Source: Haliclystus octoradiatus (lineage: Eukaryota; Cnidaria; Staurozoa; Stauromedusae; Haliclystidae). Taken from it: 64,000 nt of DNA. The notes below the pieces were generated by a model. That model ran no database searches, was not told the DNA's origin, and saw only the letters and a program-made list of their open reading frames with translations. The stretch's first letter is position 1; each line of letters begins with the position of its first letter. Positions 13,214 through 25,600 of the stretch are shown here, one piece after another. The stretch covers positions 10,228,989-10,292,988 of the forward strand of contig OU744451.1 in the NCBI GenBank assembly GCA_916610825.1. The letters are read 5' to 3'. Position numbers and translations under genes: made by a program.

Positions 13214-13518
13214 ATTGGAGCAAATAAGAGTTTCTGGATCTGGTGCAGTAAAAAGCTAGAAAACAGGGGAGAAATAGAGAAATGAAAGTTTACATAAACA
13301 TTCTCGCGATGATTCCAGTGGAGATTCATGGAAAGACGCTCACCACGCCTCCCCTGTTAAATTGTATTACATGGGAATGAGACAGGACTGTTGACTTCCT
13401 GTTCTATTAGTTCAATGTTTATGTTCAACTTATATTCGCCAATGTTGGCTTTCGCAAATTGAAACCGTAGAGTTACAGTCGAAACAGGATATTATTCAAG
13501 CCTGCTTAACGTATATTT
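13214..13518. promoter_or_regulatory. Candidate shared (bidirectional) promoter of AKR and DCAF6
   Basis: Only 305 bp separate the AKR start codon (minus) from the DCAF6 start codon (plus). The interval contains a CACGCCTCCCC stretch at about 13344-13354 that resembles a GC/CACCC box, and no TATA box is convincing. Both 5' UTRs and core promoters must lie in or overlap this interval unless upstream exons were missed. The role is inferred from spacing only. Confidence 0.55.
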
Positions 13519-13612
13519 ATGGCAAGACGAACACACGAGGGTGTTATTTCAGCCCTGGTAAGAAATTCAAGTGGCTTATCAGGATCTCAAACATCATATC
13601 GCCGTTTGTTTG
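13519..13612 (+). CDS. DCAF6: DCAF6 exon 1 (residues 1-31, phase 1 end)
   Basis: ATG at 13519 opens a 94-nt coding exon ending in CGTTTGTTTG before the strong donor GTGAGT. Its end, RRLF plus the split codon, continues into exon 2 as D-R-F-S-F-P-Q-R-L, which lines up residue for residue with the vertebrate N-terminus around its REFIQRL segment. This long-range assignment is the least certain exon because 12.1 kb separate it from exon 2. Confidence 0.8.
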
Positions 13613-16600
13613 GTGAGTATGAGTAGGCCTACTTGCGACTTGCGAGAAGACAGAGTTGTCAGCTGGTAAGATCTTGATAGCAAAGCAGCAATATTTTGAA
13701 TATTGATCTGGCTGCATATTTCAAGTCTGTCAAGCTTCCCCCTCTCAGCAGCAATACCCACCTTTTTTTGTATCCAATCCAAGTCTATCTCACAATCTCA
13801 TGACTGCTCAGTGGTCTAAAAATTTGCTCACCCAATTATCTCCGTGTGAGTAGTCTATATACAAATAAACACAATACTTGGCAATACCAAGTGCCAGGGA
13901 GGGGCAGTGCAGCTTGATGCCAGTCTTCCGGCCCCCATGTTGGAACTATGCTATATTTTGGTATCAAAATTTAGGGATTTTGAAAAACAGATTTATCATC
14001 ATGTAAGTCACTGAGGTCGTTATTAGTCCTACTCATTTGTTACTAAGCTACAAAACTGTGTGATTCTTACGGAGTCGGCATGGAGGAGACAGAAAACACA
14101 CAGTTAAATTCACGTTATAACTTTAGTAGTTCACACAGCAACGATCGACAAGCAAGAGGTCAATTGCAAACATGTGCTACAACTTATACAATGTGTGTAA
14201 TTTTATTTTGATTTTATTTTGATTTTATTTATAATAATCTACGCATGACAAACAATACCGATGACACAATAACCTAATTACCCAATTACAATACACCATT
14301 TACAATCACATGATAAACAATCAATTAGCAACAACTTTCACATCAATAAATCACAGTAAGACCTACAACACAATGACGCTATAAACAGCACGTACAATTT
14401 CGCACTACAAAAACTGACGGACAACATTTGCATACTACTTCGTGAGATTGCATTCATTTAACTTTCGTCTACACAATCTGTCGACTCATTTTCTTTGATA
14501 ATTTCCGACGATATACAGTCAACAACTAGCTGTAGGCCTACAGCTTCACCATTAATCATAATAGCTTCATCAGTGGCAGCAATCGCAAAGATAAGATTAT
14601 TAAAGTCCAAACTTAAATGAGTAAATTAAAACGTCTAGTTTCTATCAGAAGCATGGTCAACTGAGGAGGTGGAAGTGCTGTGTTGTCTTCAAACCGCGTC
14701 ATCACAATTCGAGGCAAACAAACACTTATTTCGGACTCAAACCCCAGCTTCCTATCTTTCTCATTCTAGTGTCTTGGTGTCTATGCTTTGCCTTGAAACC
14801 CCAAAACGCAACATAAATTAATAGCATCAGAAACAAAATGATGTTTATACAGAAGCAACAATTTTGTGTTAATCTTTGTGTTACACTGTTATAATATTTT
14901 ATGTTAATCTTATTATTGTTATTGTTGTTTGATAACGAGGCAGTCTTTGAGTTTTTCCAAGATGGCTACTTGACCACATGTTGTATTTACTGCTTCATCT
15001 TTCTCTGAGTATTTTCTACATATTATAACATGGTGTCAGATGTAAAAGATTGAACATTAATTGAATATTACTTGAACATTAATTGAACAATACTATGGCT
15101 GAATCTAGTGAATTTTCTAAGCCTGGACCGCTTGTATTTGATGCAAACGCTGCTGAGAACTGGCGCCGTTTTTTGATGAGATTTCAAATTTACCTTGTTG
15201 CAAAAGAAAAGGATGATAAACCTGATCGCCTCAAGGTGAATATGTTACTGAATTTCGCTGGCCCTGATGCTATAGAAGAATATAGCCATTTTACTTATGG
15301 TCCAAGAGAAGATATGGAGAATTATGATTGTATAATAAGCAAGTTTGATTTACTATGCCGTGGTGCAAAGAACGTCATTTATGAAAGATTTGTGTTTTTT
15401 ACTAGACAACAAAAGGACGGTGAAAGGATTGACTCCTTTATCAGTGAACTGAAAAGGTTAGCATTGTCTTGTGAATTTGCTGGTCTACGTGACTCTTTAA
15501 TTCGAGATCGCATTGTTGGGGGAGTAATCTCTGATGACTTAAGAGGAGAATTGCTAAAGAAGCCAGGCCTAAACTTGAAAACTGCCCATGATTATGCAAG
15601 GACATTCGAGGCAACTGAAAGTCAGAAGCAGCAGTTTTCATTATCTGCCCGTGCATCACAACCAGAACAGACTGCAATTCATTTTGTGAAGGATAGTAAA
15701 AGAAGCAGCAAGAAGTCAACCTGTAAATTTTGTGGTTATAGTCATGCCATGAAAATATCATTATGTCCTGCCCACAATAAAAAATGCAGAAGATGTGATG
15801 AAATTGGGCACTTTGAAAAAATGTGCACAACACAAAAAGATAACAGCAAGAAGATTCGGACTGTCCAGAGAGATGAAACTGACAGTGAAGAAGATGTTGA
15901 AAGCCAATTATATTTTGGATCTCTTGAAGTTGGTGCTATATCTTCAAAGATGCATAAGAAAAGCATGGTGACTGTGAAAATAGCTGGAAAGGATGTACAA
16001 CTGAAGGCTGACACAGGTGCAGAAGCAACTGTTATTCCGTTGTCACTATACAGGCACTTGTCCAAGAAGCCATTAAAGAAAGTGCGTCTACCATTAAAAG
16101 GCTGGTTAGCAGACAAGTCTGTATATCCTAAAGGGTGTGTTCGTCTACACACACAGTACAATAATCGGAGTTTAGACATTTTGTTTTTGGTTGTTGATGA
16201 AGAGTTTACACCACTTCTTGGCTGTGATGCGTGTTTGGATCTTGAAGTGGTGAAATTTATGAATGTTGATTGCATATCGGACATGAGCCCCAAAGTACCC
16301 ACTTGCAATGTATGTCCAGTGGATACATCACCTGTGCTGAAAGAGTTTAAAGATTGTTTCTCAGAACAACCAGGACTGCTTGCAGATTCGGTTAGTTTGG
16401 AAATTGATGAGTCCTGTAGTCCAATAGTCCATGCACCTAGGAAGATACCAATTGCATTACAAGAGCCTGTCCACAAAAAACTTAAGGAGATGGAAGACAT
16501 GGGTGTGATTATAAAGCAGACATCTAGTACACCATGGGTGTCTTCAATGGTTGTTGTAGACAAAAGGAAATCAGCACAACAATCAACAAGACCTTGTGCC

Positions 16601-19600
16601 AAAGATATTCGGATATGTATAGATCCTAGAGACTTAAACAAGGCCCTGAAACGCTCACATTATCCGATGGCTTCAATTGAGGACATTGCTGCTCGTATCC
16701 ATGATTCCAAGGTGTTTGCTGTTTTAGATGCTTGCAGTGGCTATTGGCAGTTACCAGTGGATTTACCAAGGTCTAGGTTACTAACATTCAACACTAAATG
16801 GGGAAGATATAGATTTACACGACTACCATTTGGAATATCACCTGCTCCAGAGTTGTATCAACGTGAGATGGATCGTCTGTTTGAAGGATTGCCAGTTGAC
16901 ATTATTGTTGATGATTTTTTGGTATGTGGCAAAGATCAGAAAGATTTGGATCAGAAACTGCGTCTAGTGTTACAGAGAGCACGTGAAGTTGGGTTGCGAT
17001 TTAATCTAAAGAAATTAAAATACAATTTACCTGAGGTAACTTATGTTGGCCATGTATTAACATCGGATGGTCTGAAACCTGATCCTGAAAAGATCCAAGC
17101 CATCCAAGAGATGCCAACACCAACAGATAAAGAAGGAATTCTACGGTTTCTGGGTACTGTCAATTACCTGGATAGATTCTTACCAAACAAAGCTGATTTA
17201 CAAGGACCTATTTCTCAGCTCTCACAGAAGAATGTCAATTTTGTGTGGGACACACCTCAGCAAGAGGCATTTGATGCCTTGAAGAAGTCATTAACCAATG
17301 CTCCTGTCCTTGCTTATTTTGACAACAACAAGAAAACAGTACTGAGCGTTGATGCTAGTGGGACTGGACTTGGTGCAGTTATACTTCAGGATGGAAGACC
17401 AATAGCCTATGGGTCAAAACGACTAACTGAGTGTGAACGAAGATACACAAACATAGAGAGAGAGCTGCTGGCAATTGTATGGGGTGTAGCAAAGTTCCAT
17501 ACGTATGTCTATGGAAGGCAGATAACGGTTGAGACTGATCACAAACCGCTAGAAGCTATATTTTGAAAGAATCTTAACGATGCACCACCAAGACTCCAAA
17601 GAATGCTGTTAAAGTTGACCAAATATGCCCTAGATGTGAAATATGTACCAGGACGAGAGCAAGTACTGCCTGATTGCTTAAGCAGAGCTGCTATCGCAAC
17701 CACTGGAAATATTCCAGAATACGATTCAGACCTTCACATAAGTATGATTAACAATGTCGCCATTCAAGATAAGTCAATCGAAACCTTCCGACGTGCCATT
17801 TCAACTGATGAGGTATCAATTGTTGTAATGGATTACATTGTAAATGGTTGGCCTGAACAGAAAGATTCTGTAGATGAATTAGCAAAAGAATACTGGAACT
17901 TGAGATATGAACTCAGCGTGGAAGATAACCTATCATCTTTAAAATGGATCGCCTTGTTGTACCACGATCACTACGAAAGGAGGTGTTAGAGGACATTCAT
18001 GCTGGCCACATGGGGGAAAATAAAAGCTTGTCTCTTGCAAGAGAATACGTATTTTGGCCTGGTATGTCAGCCCAAATTAAAGATACTGTGTCGTCATGTG
18101 GAATTTGTAATTCATTCCGAAACAGACAACAAAAAGAAACGTTGCAGCCACATGACATTCCAGATTTACCATGGCAATCAATTGGATGTGACCTTTTTGA
18201 CTTTGGTGGGCAAACGTATTTACTACTCACAGATTTTTTCTCAAAATACTTTGAAATTGAACAATTAAAGAGTGCAACTGCTTTGTGTGTGATCACAAAC
18301 ATTAAGAAGATATTTGCAAGATTTGGCATACCAGATACTGTCTACAGTGATAATGGACCACAGTTCAGCAACACTCAGTATTTATTTAGCACATCACATG
18401 AGTTCAAAAAATTTGCAATTGATTGGAATTTTAAACATGTCACCAGTAGCCCAGAATATCCAAAATCAAATGGAGCAGCAGAGCGTGCAGTGCAAACATC
18501 AAAAAGATTACTCCGAAAGGCACAAGCATCTGGCAGAGACCCGTTTGAGGCATTATTGAAGTTACGTAACACACCATTTGAAGATATTGGCCTTTCTCCA
18601 GTTCAGTTGTTAATGGGACGCAGGACAAAGACATCACTTCCAACTCATCGAAGGTTACTTGTGCCGCAGAATGTATCTCCTGCTCGTGTTGTTGAACAGC
18701 TGAAAAAGCGACAAGTCACTGCAAAACGCTACTATGATACATCCAGTAAAGACCTACCAGTTTTGAGTGATGGAGAAAAAGTCAGATTTAGACCAAACAA
18801 AGAAAAGTCTTGGAGAAAAGCGGAAGTACTTCCAAGATCTTATGTGGTGCAAGATGAACAAGGTCGAGTCTATCGACGCAATAGACAACACTTGATTGCT
18901 GTACCAAATGATCGAATGATGATAAATCACCAGCCTGTCAATCACGAAGCAGATGATGTGTCTCAAAGTCAAGACCCTGGTCAAAGCAATGTGCACAATA
19001 GTCAAGAGTCTGATCAAAACAATGATGCAACTGGACTACCAATCCAAAGCCTGAAACCCAAGAAATCAATGAGAGAACGTCGAGCAACAGACAGACTTAT
19101 TCAGTCGTGCTAACTAATTATTATTAAAGTTATATTGTTATGACGAGGAGGATGTTATAATATTTTATGTTAATCTTATTATTGTTATTGTTGTTTGATA
19201 ACGAGGCAGTCTTTGAGTTTTTCCAAGATGGCTACTTGACCACATGTTGTATTTACTGCTTCATCTTTCTCTGAGTATTTTCTACATATTATAACAACAC
19301 TATTGTTGAGCTTCGAGTCTCAATCCAAATACTGTGTATGATAGATCATAGATAAAGACACAGATAATACAAATGTTTCATAATAACTTTAAGATGTATA
19401 TTCATATATAATCGCGTGTTCTTCACACCGCATACTTCACATTCTAATTCTAGCATCAATGTCCTATATATTTTAATTAAGAGCTGAGAATCGAAATGAG
19501 GCACAACACTTGCCCCTTCTTCTAAAGTAAATTAAAATTTAATAAATTGTCATATAAGTAAAGTCAATTAATAAGATATAAAAATTTAAATAAAACCTTC

Positions 19601-22600
19601 ACGGTTAAACTAAGTTATTAAAACGGTTCCGTTAATGAGTGGTAGGATCTGATGGATCAAAACGAGTTGGAGCTTTCACGATTCGTCCACTGCGTGTTCT
19701 TTGAGATGCATCTGAGACGGTTTGCTCACTTGTTCTTAACGGTGTAATCACTTGAGCACGTGCCCGTATTAAATTTCGACCTGATTCAGTGCACACCTCA
19801 ACGCGGCGAGAAGTGGCTGATTGTACATGTCCACGAATAGGACTATTTATGTCATTAATATTTCTCATCGCAACTCGCTCACCAACGTTTGGCTGAACAA
19901 GTGGAGCAATTTTTTTTTTTGAATCGTGCGCTAATTTCATGACGACTTTAGCGGTGCGCTGATGACGTTCATTGATAATTTTATTTTCGATCATAGCTGG
20001 AATTGGAGTTATGGGTTTATGACCCATTAACGCATGTAACGGAGAAGTTCCTATTGTGCGATGATAAGTAGTACGTAGTATATATAGCGCGCGTCTTAAA
20101 CGATGTTTGTCATTTAAATGGTCCAAACGATGCCAACGACGCTTGAAAGTGCGATGGAATCGTTCTATCATACCGTTTGATTTTGCATAACGCGGTGCAG
20201 AATGTCGAATTCTAACACCCCATGATTTACAGAATGATTTGAAATCATCGGAAGTGAATTGTGGACCATTGTCACTCATGATTTCAAAAGTTGGGCCATG
20301 CATTGAAAAAATAGCCTCAAGCGCATCTATAATCTCAGAGGCCTTCTCTTTTCGCAAAGGATATACTTCTGGAAAGCGGGATCCATAGTCCACCACAGAC
20401 AAAAATGGTTTTCGATCAACGTGGAATATATCTGTGGCAATTGTGTGCCATGGAGGTAGAATTGCAGATGGCTGAAGTTCAGGATCAGGAATTCTTTCTT
20501 GAAATTCTTTGCAGCTGTCACAATGATCTAACGCAGACTTCACATCGCTTGACAATCCCGGCCACCAAACAGAACTTAGTTGGGCAAGTGTAGATTTAAC
20601 ACCGAGATGACTATCATGTGCTAGTTTCACAAGATTTTCACGTAATGATGATGGAATAACAATTTGATTTCCTCTTAGAAGTATTCTCGGCTCATTTAAT
20701 ACAGTTAAATTGTGTCGTTCTTTAAAATAGCAATCAAGTGACTCAGGTAAACCTGACCAGTCATTTGTTTCAATGGCGTTAATGACACGAGACAATGCAT
20801 TACTATGGGTGGTTTCTTTCGAAACGTCATCTAGTGTTACAAATTGCTGTTGTTGTATAATGTTTTCATCGTCATCATCATCATCATAAGTATTTATAGC
20901 TGCTATTTCATTAATTTCTTGTGTTGATAATAATAATGTACCTGCAGATTCCAAAGTGACAAACGCTACTTGGTTGTACTCTGCTTCTGTTAACTCAGGT
21001 GTACTGTCGTGTGCTGGTGACCGCGATAGAGTATCCGGTAATCGGTTCATCGGTTCTTTTGCCGGTTTATAAAGGATCTCGGATCCAAATGGTGCAAGAC
21101 GTAGCATCATCCGCTGAAGTCGCGGTGGTATAGCATCTAACGGTTTAGTCCATATTGCTTCTAAAGGCTTATGATCAGTCCAAAATTCGCAAGTGCCGCC
21201 GATAATAAACTGTCGGAATCAATTTGCTCCGAACACTATTGCTAACAATTCTCTTTCCATCTGTGAATATTTCTGCTCTGTAGTCGTGAGCGAGCGACTG
21301 GCCGTTAACACAGGTTTCCACTCATTATCGTGCAGCTGTAATAATACTGCACCTAAACCATAAGGGCTTGCATCGGACAGAATTGCAGTTTCTGCATCTG
21401 GCGCATAAAACGACAAAGTTTTAGTTGCAGCACGACGTAAACATTCTTTGACAACAGTCCAAGCGTTATGAACAGCATCAACATTAAATTCTCCTTTCAA
21501 AATATCTCTAATTGCTTTGACGTGCGTAGATAAATCAGGCAGAAATTTCTGCATGTAATTAGGCATACCTAGAAGGCGCCGAGCCTCGGTTATGTTATTA
21601 GGTGGTGACATGTCTAACGCTTCAGTAATTTTAGATGTATCTGGGGATATTCCACTAGCAGATATAGTATACCCTAAATACATTAATTTATCCTGTGCTA
21701 TTTTACATTTTGATTTATTTAGTTTAGCACCAATGGTTTTCAAACGAGCCATTACAATAGCTAATCGTTCGTCATGTTCTTTCCGGTCATTACCATACAC
21801 TAATATGTCATCTATGTAGACACGGCAGCCGGATAGATCCGATAAGTGATCTGACATTGTGCGTTGGAAAATCTCGGGTGCCGAACTGACACCGAACGGA
21901 AGTCGTAAATAACGATAATTACCGCAATGAGTGGCTATTGTAGTCAACTCAGATGACGCTTCGTCTAATTTTATTTGATTAAACCCTGATTCTAAATCGA
22001 GGGTAGAGAATATTGTTGCGCCATGTAAATTTGCGAAAAACGATTCCGCTGTAGGAATAACAAATCGTTCACGACTAATGCACTCATTCAATTTTCTAAA
22101 ATCGCCGCAAATTCGTGGCTTTCTGTTCTTTCTCCATGCAACTACGATAGGTGATAGCCATTTAGTAGGGCCCGTCACTCGTTCAATAATTTTCATTTCT
22201 ATCATTCTGTCTAGTTCCTCAGAAACAGGATTATGAAGCCTAAACGCTAATTTTCTGGCTCCTTGAATAACTGGACGACTATTATGTTTAATTGCGATTG
22301 TTGCAGCACCAATAGTTCCTAACACCTCAGCGGCATTTATTTCTACAGCAAACTCTGTAGGCAGCGATAAAGACTGACCTCCGAGCTCTAAATAATCGTG
22401 ATACGCTAACAATGGGCATTTTAAATTATCTATTGTCTTAGCCGCAACAGAAATAGATTTATGCTGTGGTGTTGCAGACAATTTTATTGTACCTTGAGCT
22501 GTAACACGAATTGGTTTACTGTTCCAAGGCCTGACATGGGCATCTTTGAGGGAAATAAAATGCTTGGAATCTTTTAAATATTCGTTAGGCACCATTGTAC

Positions 22601-25600
22601 ATGTCGAGCCAGGGTCAATAAGAAATTGTATTGGCTTACCTCTAGACCACAGCGTTACATACGCCCTTTTGCCTGGCTTTGTAGAATCTACTGCAAATGA
22701 GCTGTCATCAGTGTCAGAACTGTCAGTGTGCAACGCAGCTGCTTGTGGCCTACGTTTGTTGTCCGATTTTCTGCCTTTTCTTTTGTCAATCCTTTTAGAT
22801 TCTTTTTCAAATGATCTTTTATCTTTGCTACTCTTTGATCTGCATACAATTGCAAAATGATTTTTACGATCACAATTCGTGCAGGTTTTTCCGTAAGCAG
22901 GGCATTGTCCGTATATATGCTGTCTACCGCAGTATTTACAATTGTCAGATGTCATTGCGGCAGCCAAATCTGTCACAATAACTGGTTTTACAGTCTCGAA
23001 TGTAGATATTAGCTTAGTACATTCTGCAATTGTCAGAGTATCTACATTCTGCTGCATGATAAGTCTTTTTGCGTCTGCAGAGTTTAGTCCTCGTATCAGT
23101 AAATCTCGTAATAATAACTCTCCCGTAAGCGTCGCATCCGTGTATCCAGTCTCCTCGTACACAGAACGTAATGACTGTAGAAATTTGTGAATGGGTTGAT
23201 CAGTCCCTTGTTTTAAATCTAATAACTTGCATCTATAACTGAGATGTCTTCTTTGTGGTTTTAACACAGTTTCCAATCCAGACAAAATGTTGTCTACTGT
23301 TTCGGGCGTGTCAGCCGTAAACGTGATATTTGTTTGTGCAAATTTTCTAAAATCTTCACCAGCCACGTTATATAAAATCGCGACTTGCTTTGCTGGAGTT
23401 TTCAGATCTAAATCAGTTGCAACCATGTAAATATTGAACATAGACTTCCAATTTATGAATTTGTCATACGCATTGTGTTGTTTGGGGTTGAAAAATCGGT
23501 AGCTTTCCACGGAATTGTACCATAATCATACACAGTATAATAATACTTAAAAATATATCCTATCAGCTGCGCCAATGTTGAGCTTCGAGTCTCAATCCAA
23601 ATACTGTGTATGATAGATCATAGATAAAGACACAGATAATACAAATGTTTCATAATAACTTTAAGATGTATATTCATATATAATCGCGTGTTCTTCGCAC
23701 CGCATACTTCACATTCTAATTCTAGCATCAATGTCCTACATATTTTAATTAAGAGCTGAGAATCGAAATGAGGCACAACACTATTTAGCCTACCTTTCGT
23801 ATTCAAATTGGCAACCTAGAGGTCTAGGAAAACCATTTTAATCTGATCCGATCCGATCGAATTCGAGTTATATTTTTTTATCGTCCGATCGGATTGAATA
23901 TGTTTTCTTGTTTGGCTAATCAATTTCGGACCGGATTTCTTTGAAAGTATTAGGCCTATTAATTTATTTTACAATTACTCTTTTTTAGTTAATTGATCGA
24001 ATAAAGGGGTGGTGGTGTAAGAATTTTATATAAACAAGGTATCAGTTCAACATCAATATGTTGCAAACACTCTTTCGAATCATTTGAAAATATTGATATG
24101 ACATTTGCTACTAAAAAACGTTTTCGTGTAATTACTATTTATCGTCCTCCAGACACATCATTGCTGAATCTCTTTTTTGATGAGTTTTCTACCCTATTAG
24201 AAGAAGCTAGGCCTACTATTTGTCAAGATGAACTATTAATAATGGGGGATTTCAATCTCCATGTAGATGATCAATCAGATCAAGGCTGTTTGTTTCCATC
24301 TCAATATCAAGAAACCAGCACATATAAAGAAAACAATAAATTCACGCAAATTAGACGACTTTAGCATAACTTGATTTGATGAATTGATTAAATCTTCCCA
24401 TTTATTAGATAATGTGATCTCATCTGATCTCACTTCTCTCTTGTAACGAGATATGATAAAGTACTGGTGGAGACTATGGATATATTAGCACCGATTAAAT
24501 CCAAGACTATTATATTAAGACCTCATGCTCAATGGTTTACTGAACAGAATAGCATACAAAAAAGAATAAGAAGAAAACTGGAACGCAAATGGCGTTGCAC
24601 TAAGTCAGATATAGATAAAGATAACTACTTAGAACAATGTAAGATAACAAATGAAATGCTTTACAAAGCTAAGGAACAATTTTACTCCTCGATAATTTGT
24701 GAAGTAATTTACTACGATTTGATCATTGACTATGCATAGGCCTGTATATTTATTCCTGGGAAATTTTCTTCCCTTTTGAATAGTCAGGTTCGGATTGGTT
24801 TGGATCGTATGGGATTACAAAGTCTGTCTACAAATTTTTTGGAATTTTTTACTGATTATTCTGAGATATATTCTAATATCGGATCGGATCGGATAGGATA
24901 CAAATCGCACATTTTTCAAACACTTTGGATTAGGCCTACCATCTAGTGCCTAATCTGATCTGATGCAGACCTTTAACACAGGTAATGTACACGGTGTCGC
25001 CCTACCGAAGGCACCCATACCACTCCTCTATTTCTAGATGCTTTTTCGCTGAGAGCGATGATTTTAAACGCTCTTTGTTGATCTCAGCCGCGACACTGCA
25101 GATCAATTTTCAACTTCAATTTCGATTTCATGGCAGATAGGTCGTAATTGTCAATGCGCATCGATGCACCGCAGCTACTCGCAATGCAATTCTCTCTGGA
25201 CCATCCCATCCGCCATCCTCAGATGGTACTCATTTGATGTTTCAGATCAGATAAAGTCAAGACTGAGTTGACCTTCGGGGGATTTGAACCACAGTCGATC
25301 AGATGTTATCCGATCTGAAGTTCGATTGCTCTGCCATCTGAGCTAATCCTTCACTACGTTTAGACGTCTGATGCGTGATGGTAAAGCGCTGGGAAAACGA
25401 TAGCAATTTTCAACCAACTTTTCTATTATCTAAAAATCCTTGTCAATTAGTAACTCCTTCAATTTTGCTTGACGCGGCTGGATTGTGTTGTGACTGGACT
25501 GTAAAAATAAAATTAGCTCCAAAACAGGAAAAACACAATTCAGACAAAAACAGATTTGTTACGCAAATGTTGCTAACATTATGTCAGGGCCTAAGTTGTA

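Larger units (their letters stand above)
14887..19296 (+). mobile_element. Ty3/gypsy LTR retrotransposon 1, Mag-like, nearly intact
   Basis: A complete 4.41-kb LTR element: 144-bp LTRs at both ends that appear identical by eye, termini TGTTATAATAT...ATATTATAACA, and a 4-bp target duplication ACAC at 14883-14886 and 19297-19300. A primer site TGGTGTCAG begins directly after the 5' LTR and a purine tract precedes the 3' LTR. The interior codes gag, protease, reverse transcriptase, RNase H and integrase with no env. Order PR-RT-RH-IN and the two-knuckle gag place it in Ty3/gypsy, most like the Mag lineage. The coding region has one in-frame TGA and one frameshift. Identical LTRs imply a recent insertion into DCAF6 intron 1, same strand as the host gene. 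Confidence 0.93.
19304..23780 (-). mobile_element. Ty3/gypsy LTR retrotransposon 2, Mag-like
   Basis: A second full-length LTR element of 4.48 kb in the opposite orientation. The 205-bp LTRs (19304-19508 and 23576-23780) start TGTTG and end ACAACA; I see two differences between them, so it is somewhat older than element 1. The target duplication CTAT is at 19300-19303 and 23781-23784. A serine-type primer site and a purine tract are in the expected places. The interior codes gag, protease, reverse transcriptase, RNase H and integrase, no env. It differs strongly in sequence from element 1. It lies antisense to DCAF6. Confidence 0.93.

Noticed and set aside
12882..13259. Plus-strand 125-codon frame
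   Set aside because: It is the antisense shadow of the AKR gene.
14081..14212. Short plus-strand open frame starting MEETENTQ
   Set aside because: About 43 codons, no conserved motif, and exon 1 of DCAF6 is better explained by 13519-13612.
14569..14600. Minus-strand CTGATGA as hammerhead core
   Set aside because: No GAAA follows at a suitable distance.
17930..17945. Programmed frameshift in element 1
   Set aside because: It lies between RNase H and integrase, where such recoding is not known, and lacks a convincing slippery site with a downstream structure. A one-base loss is simpler.
25270..25349. Minus-strand tRNA gene
   Set aside because: Box A and box B are good, but an extra stem lies between them, the T stem pairs poorly, and the sequence continues into a body shared with 38275-38612. 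It is the SINE head.
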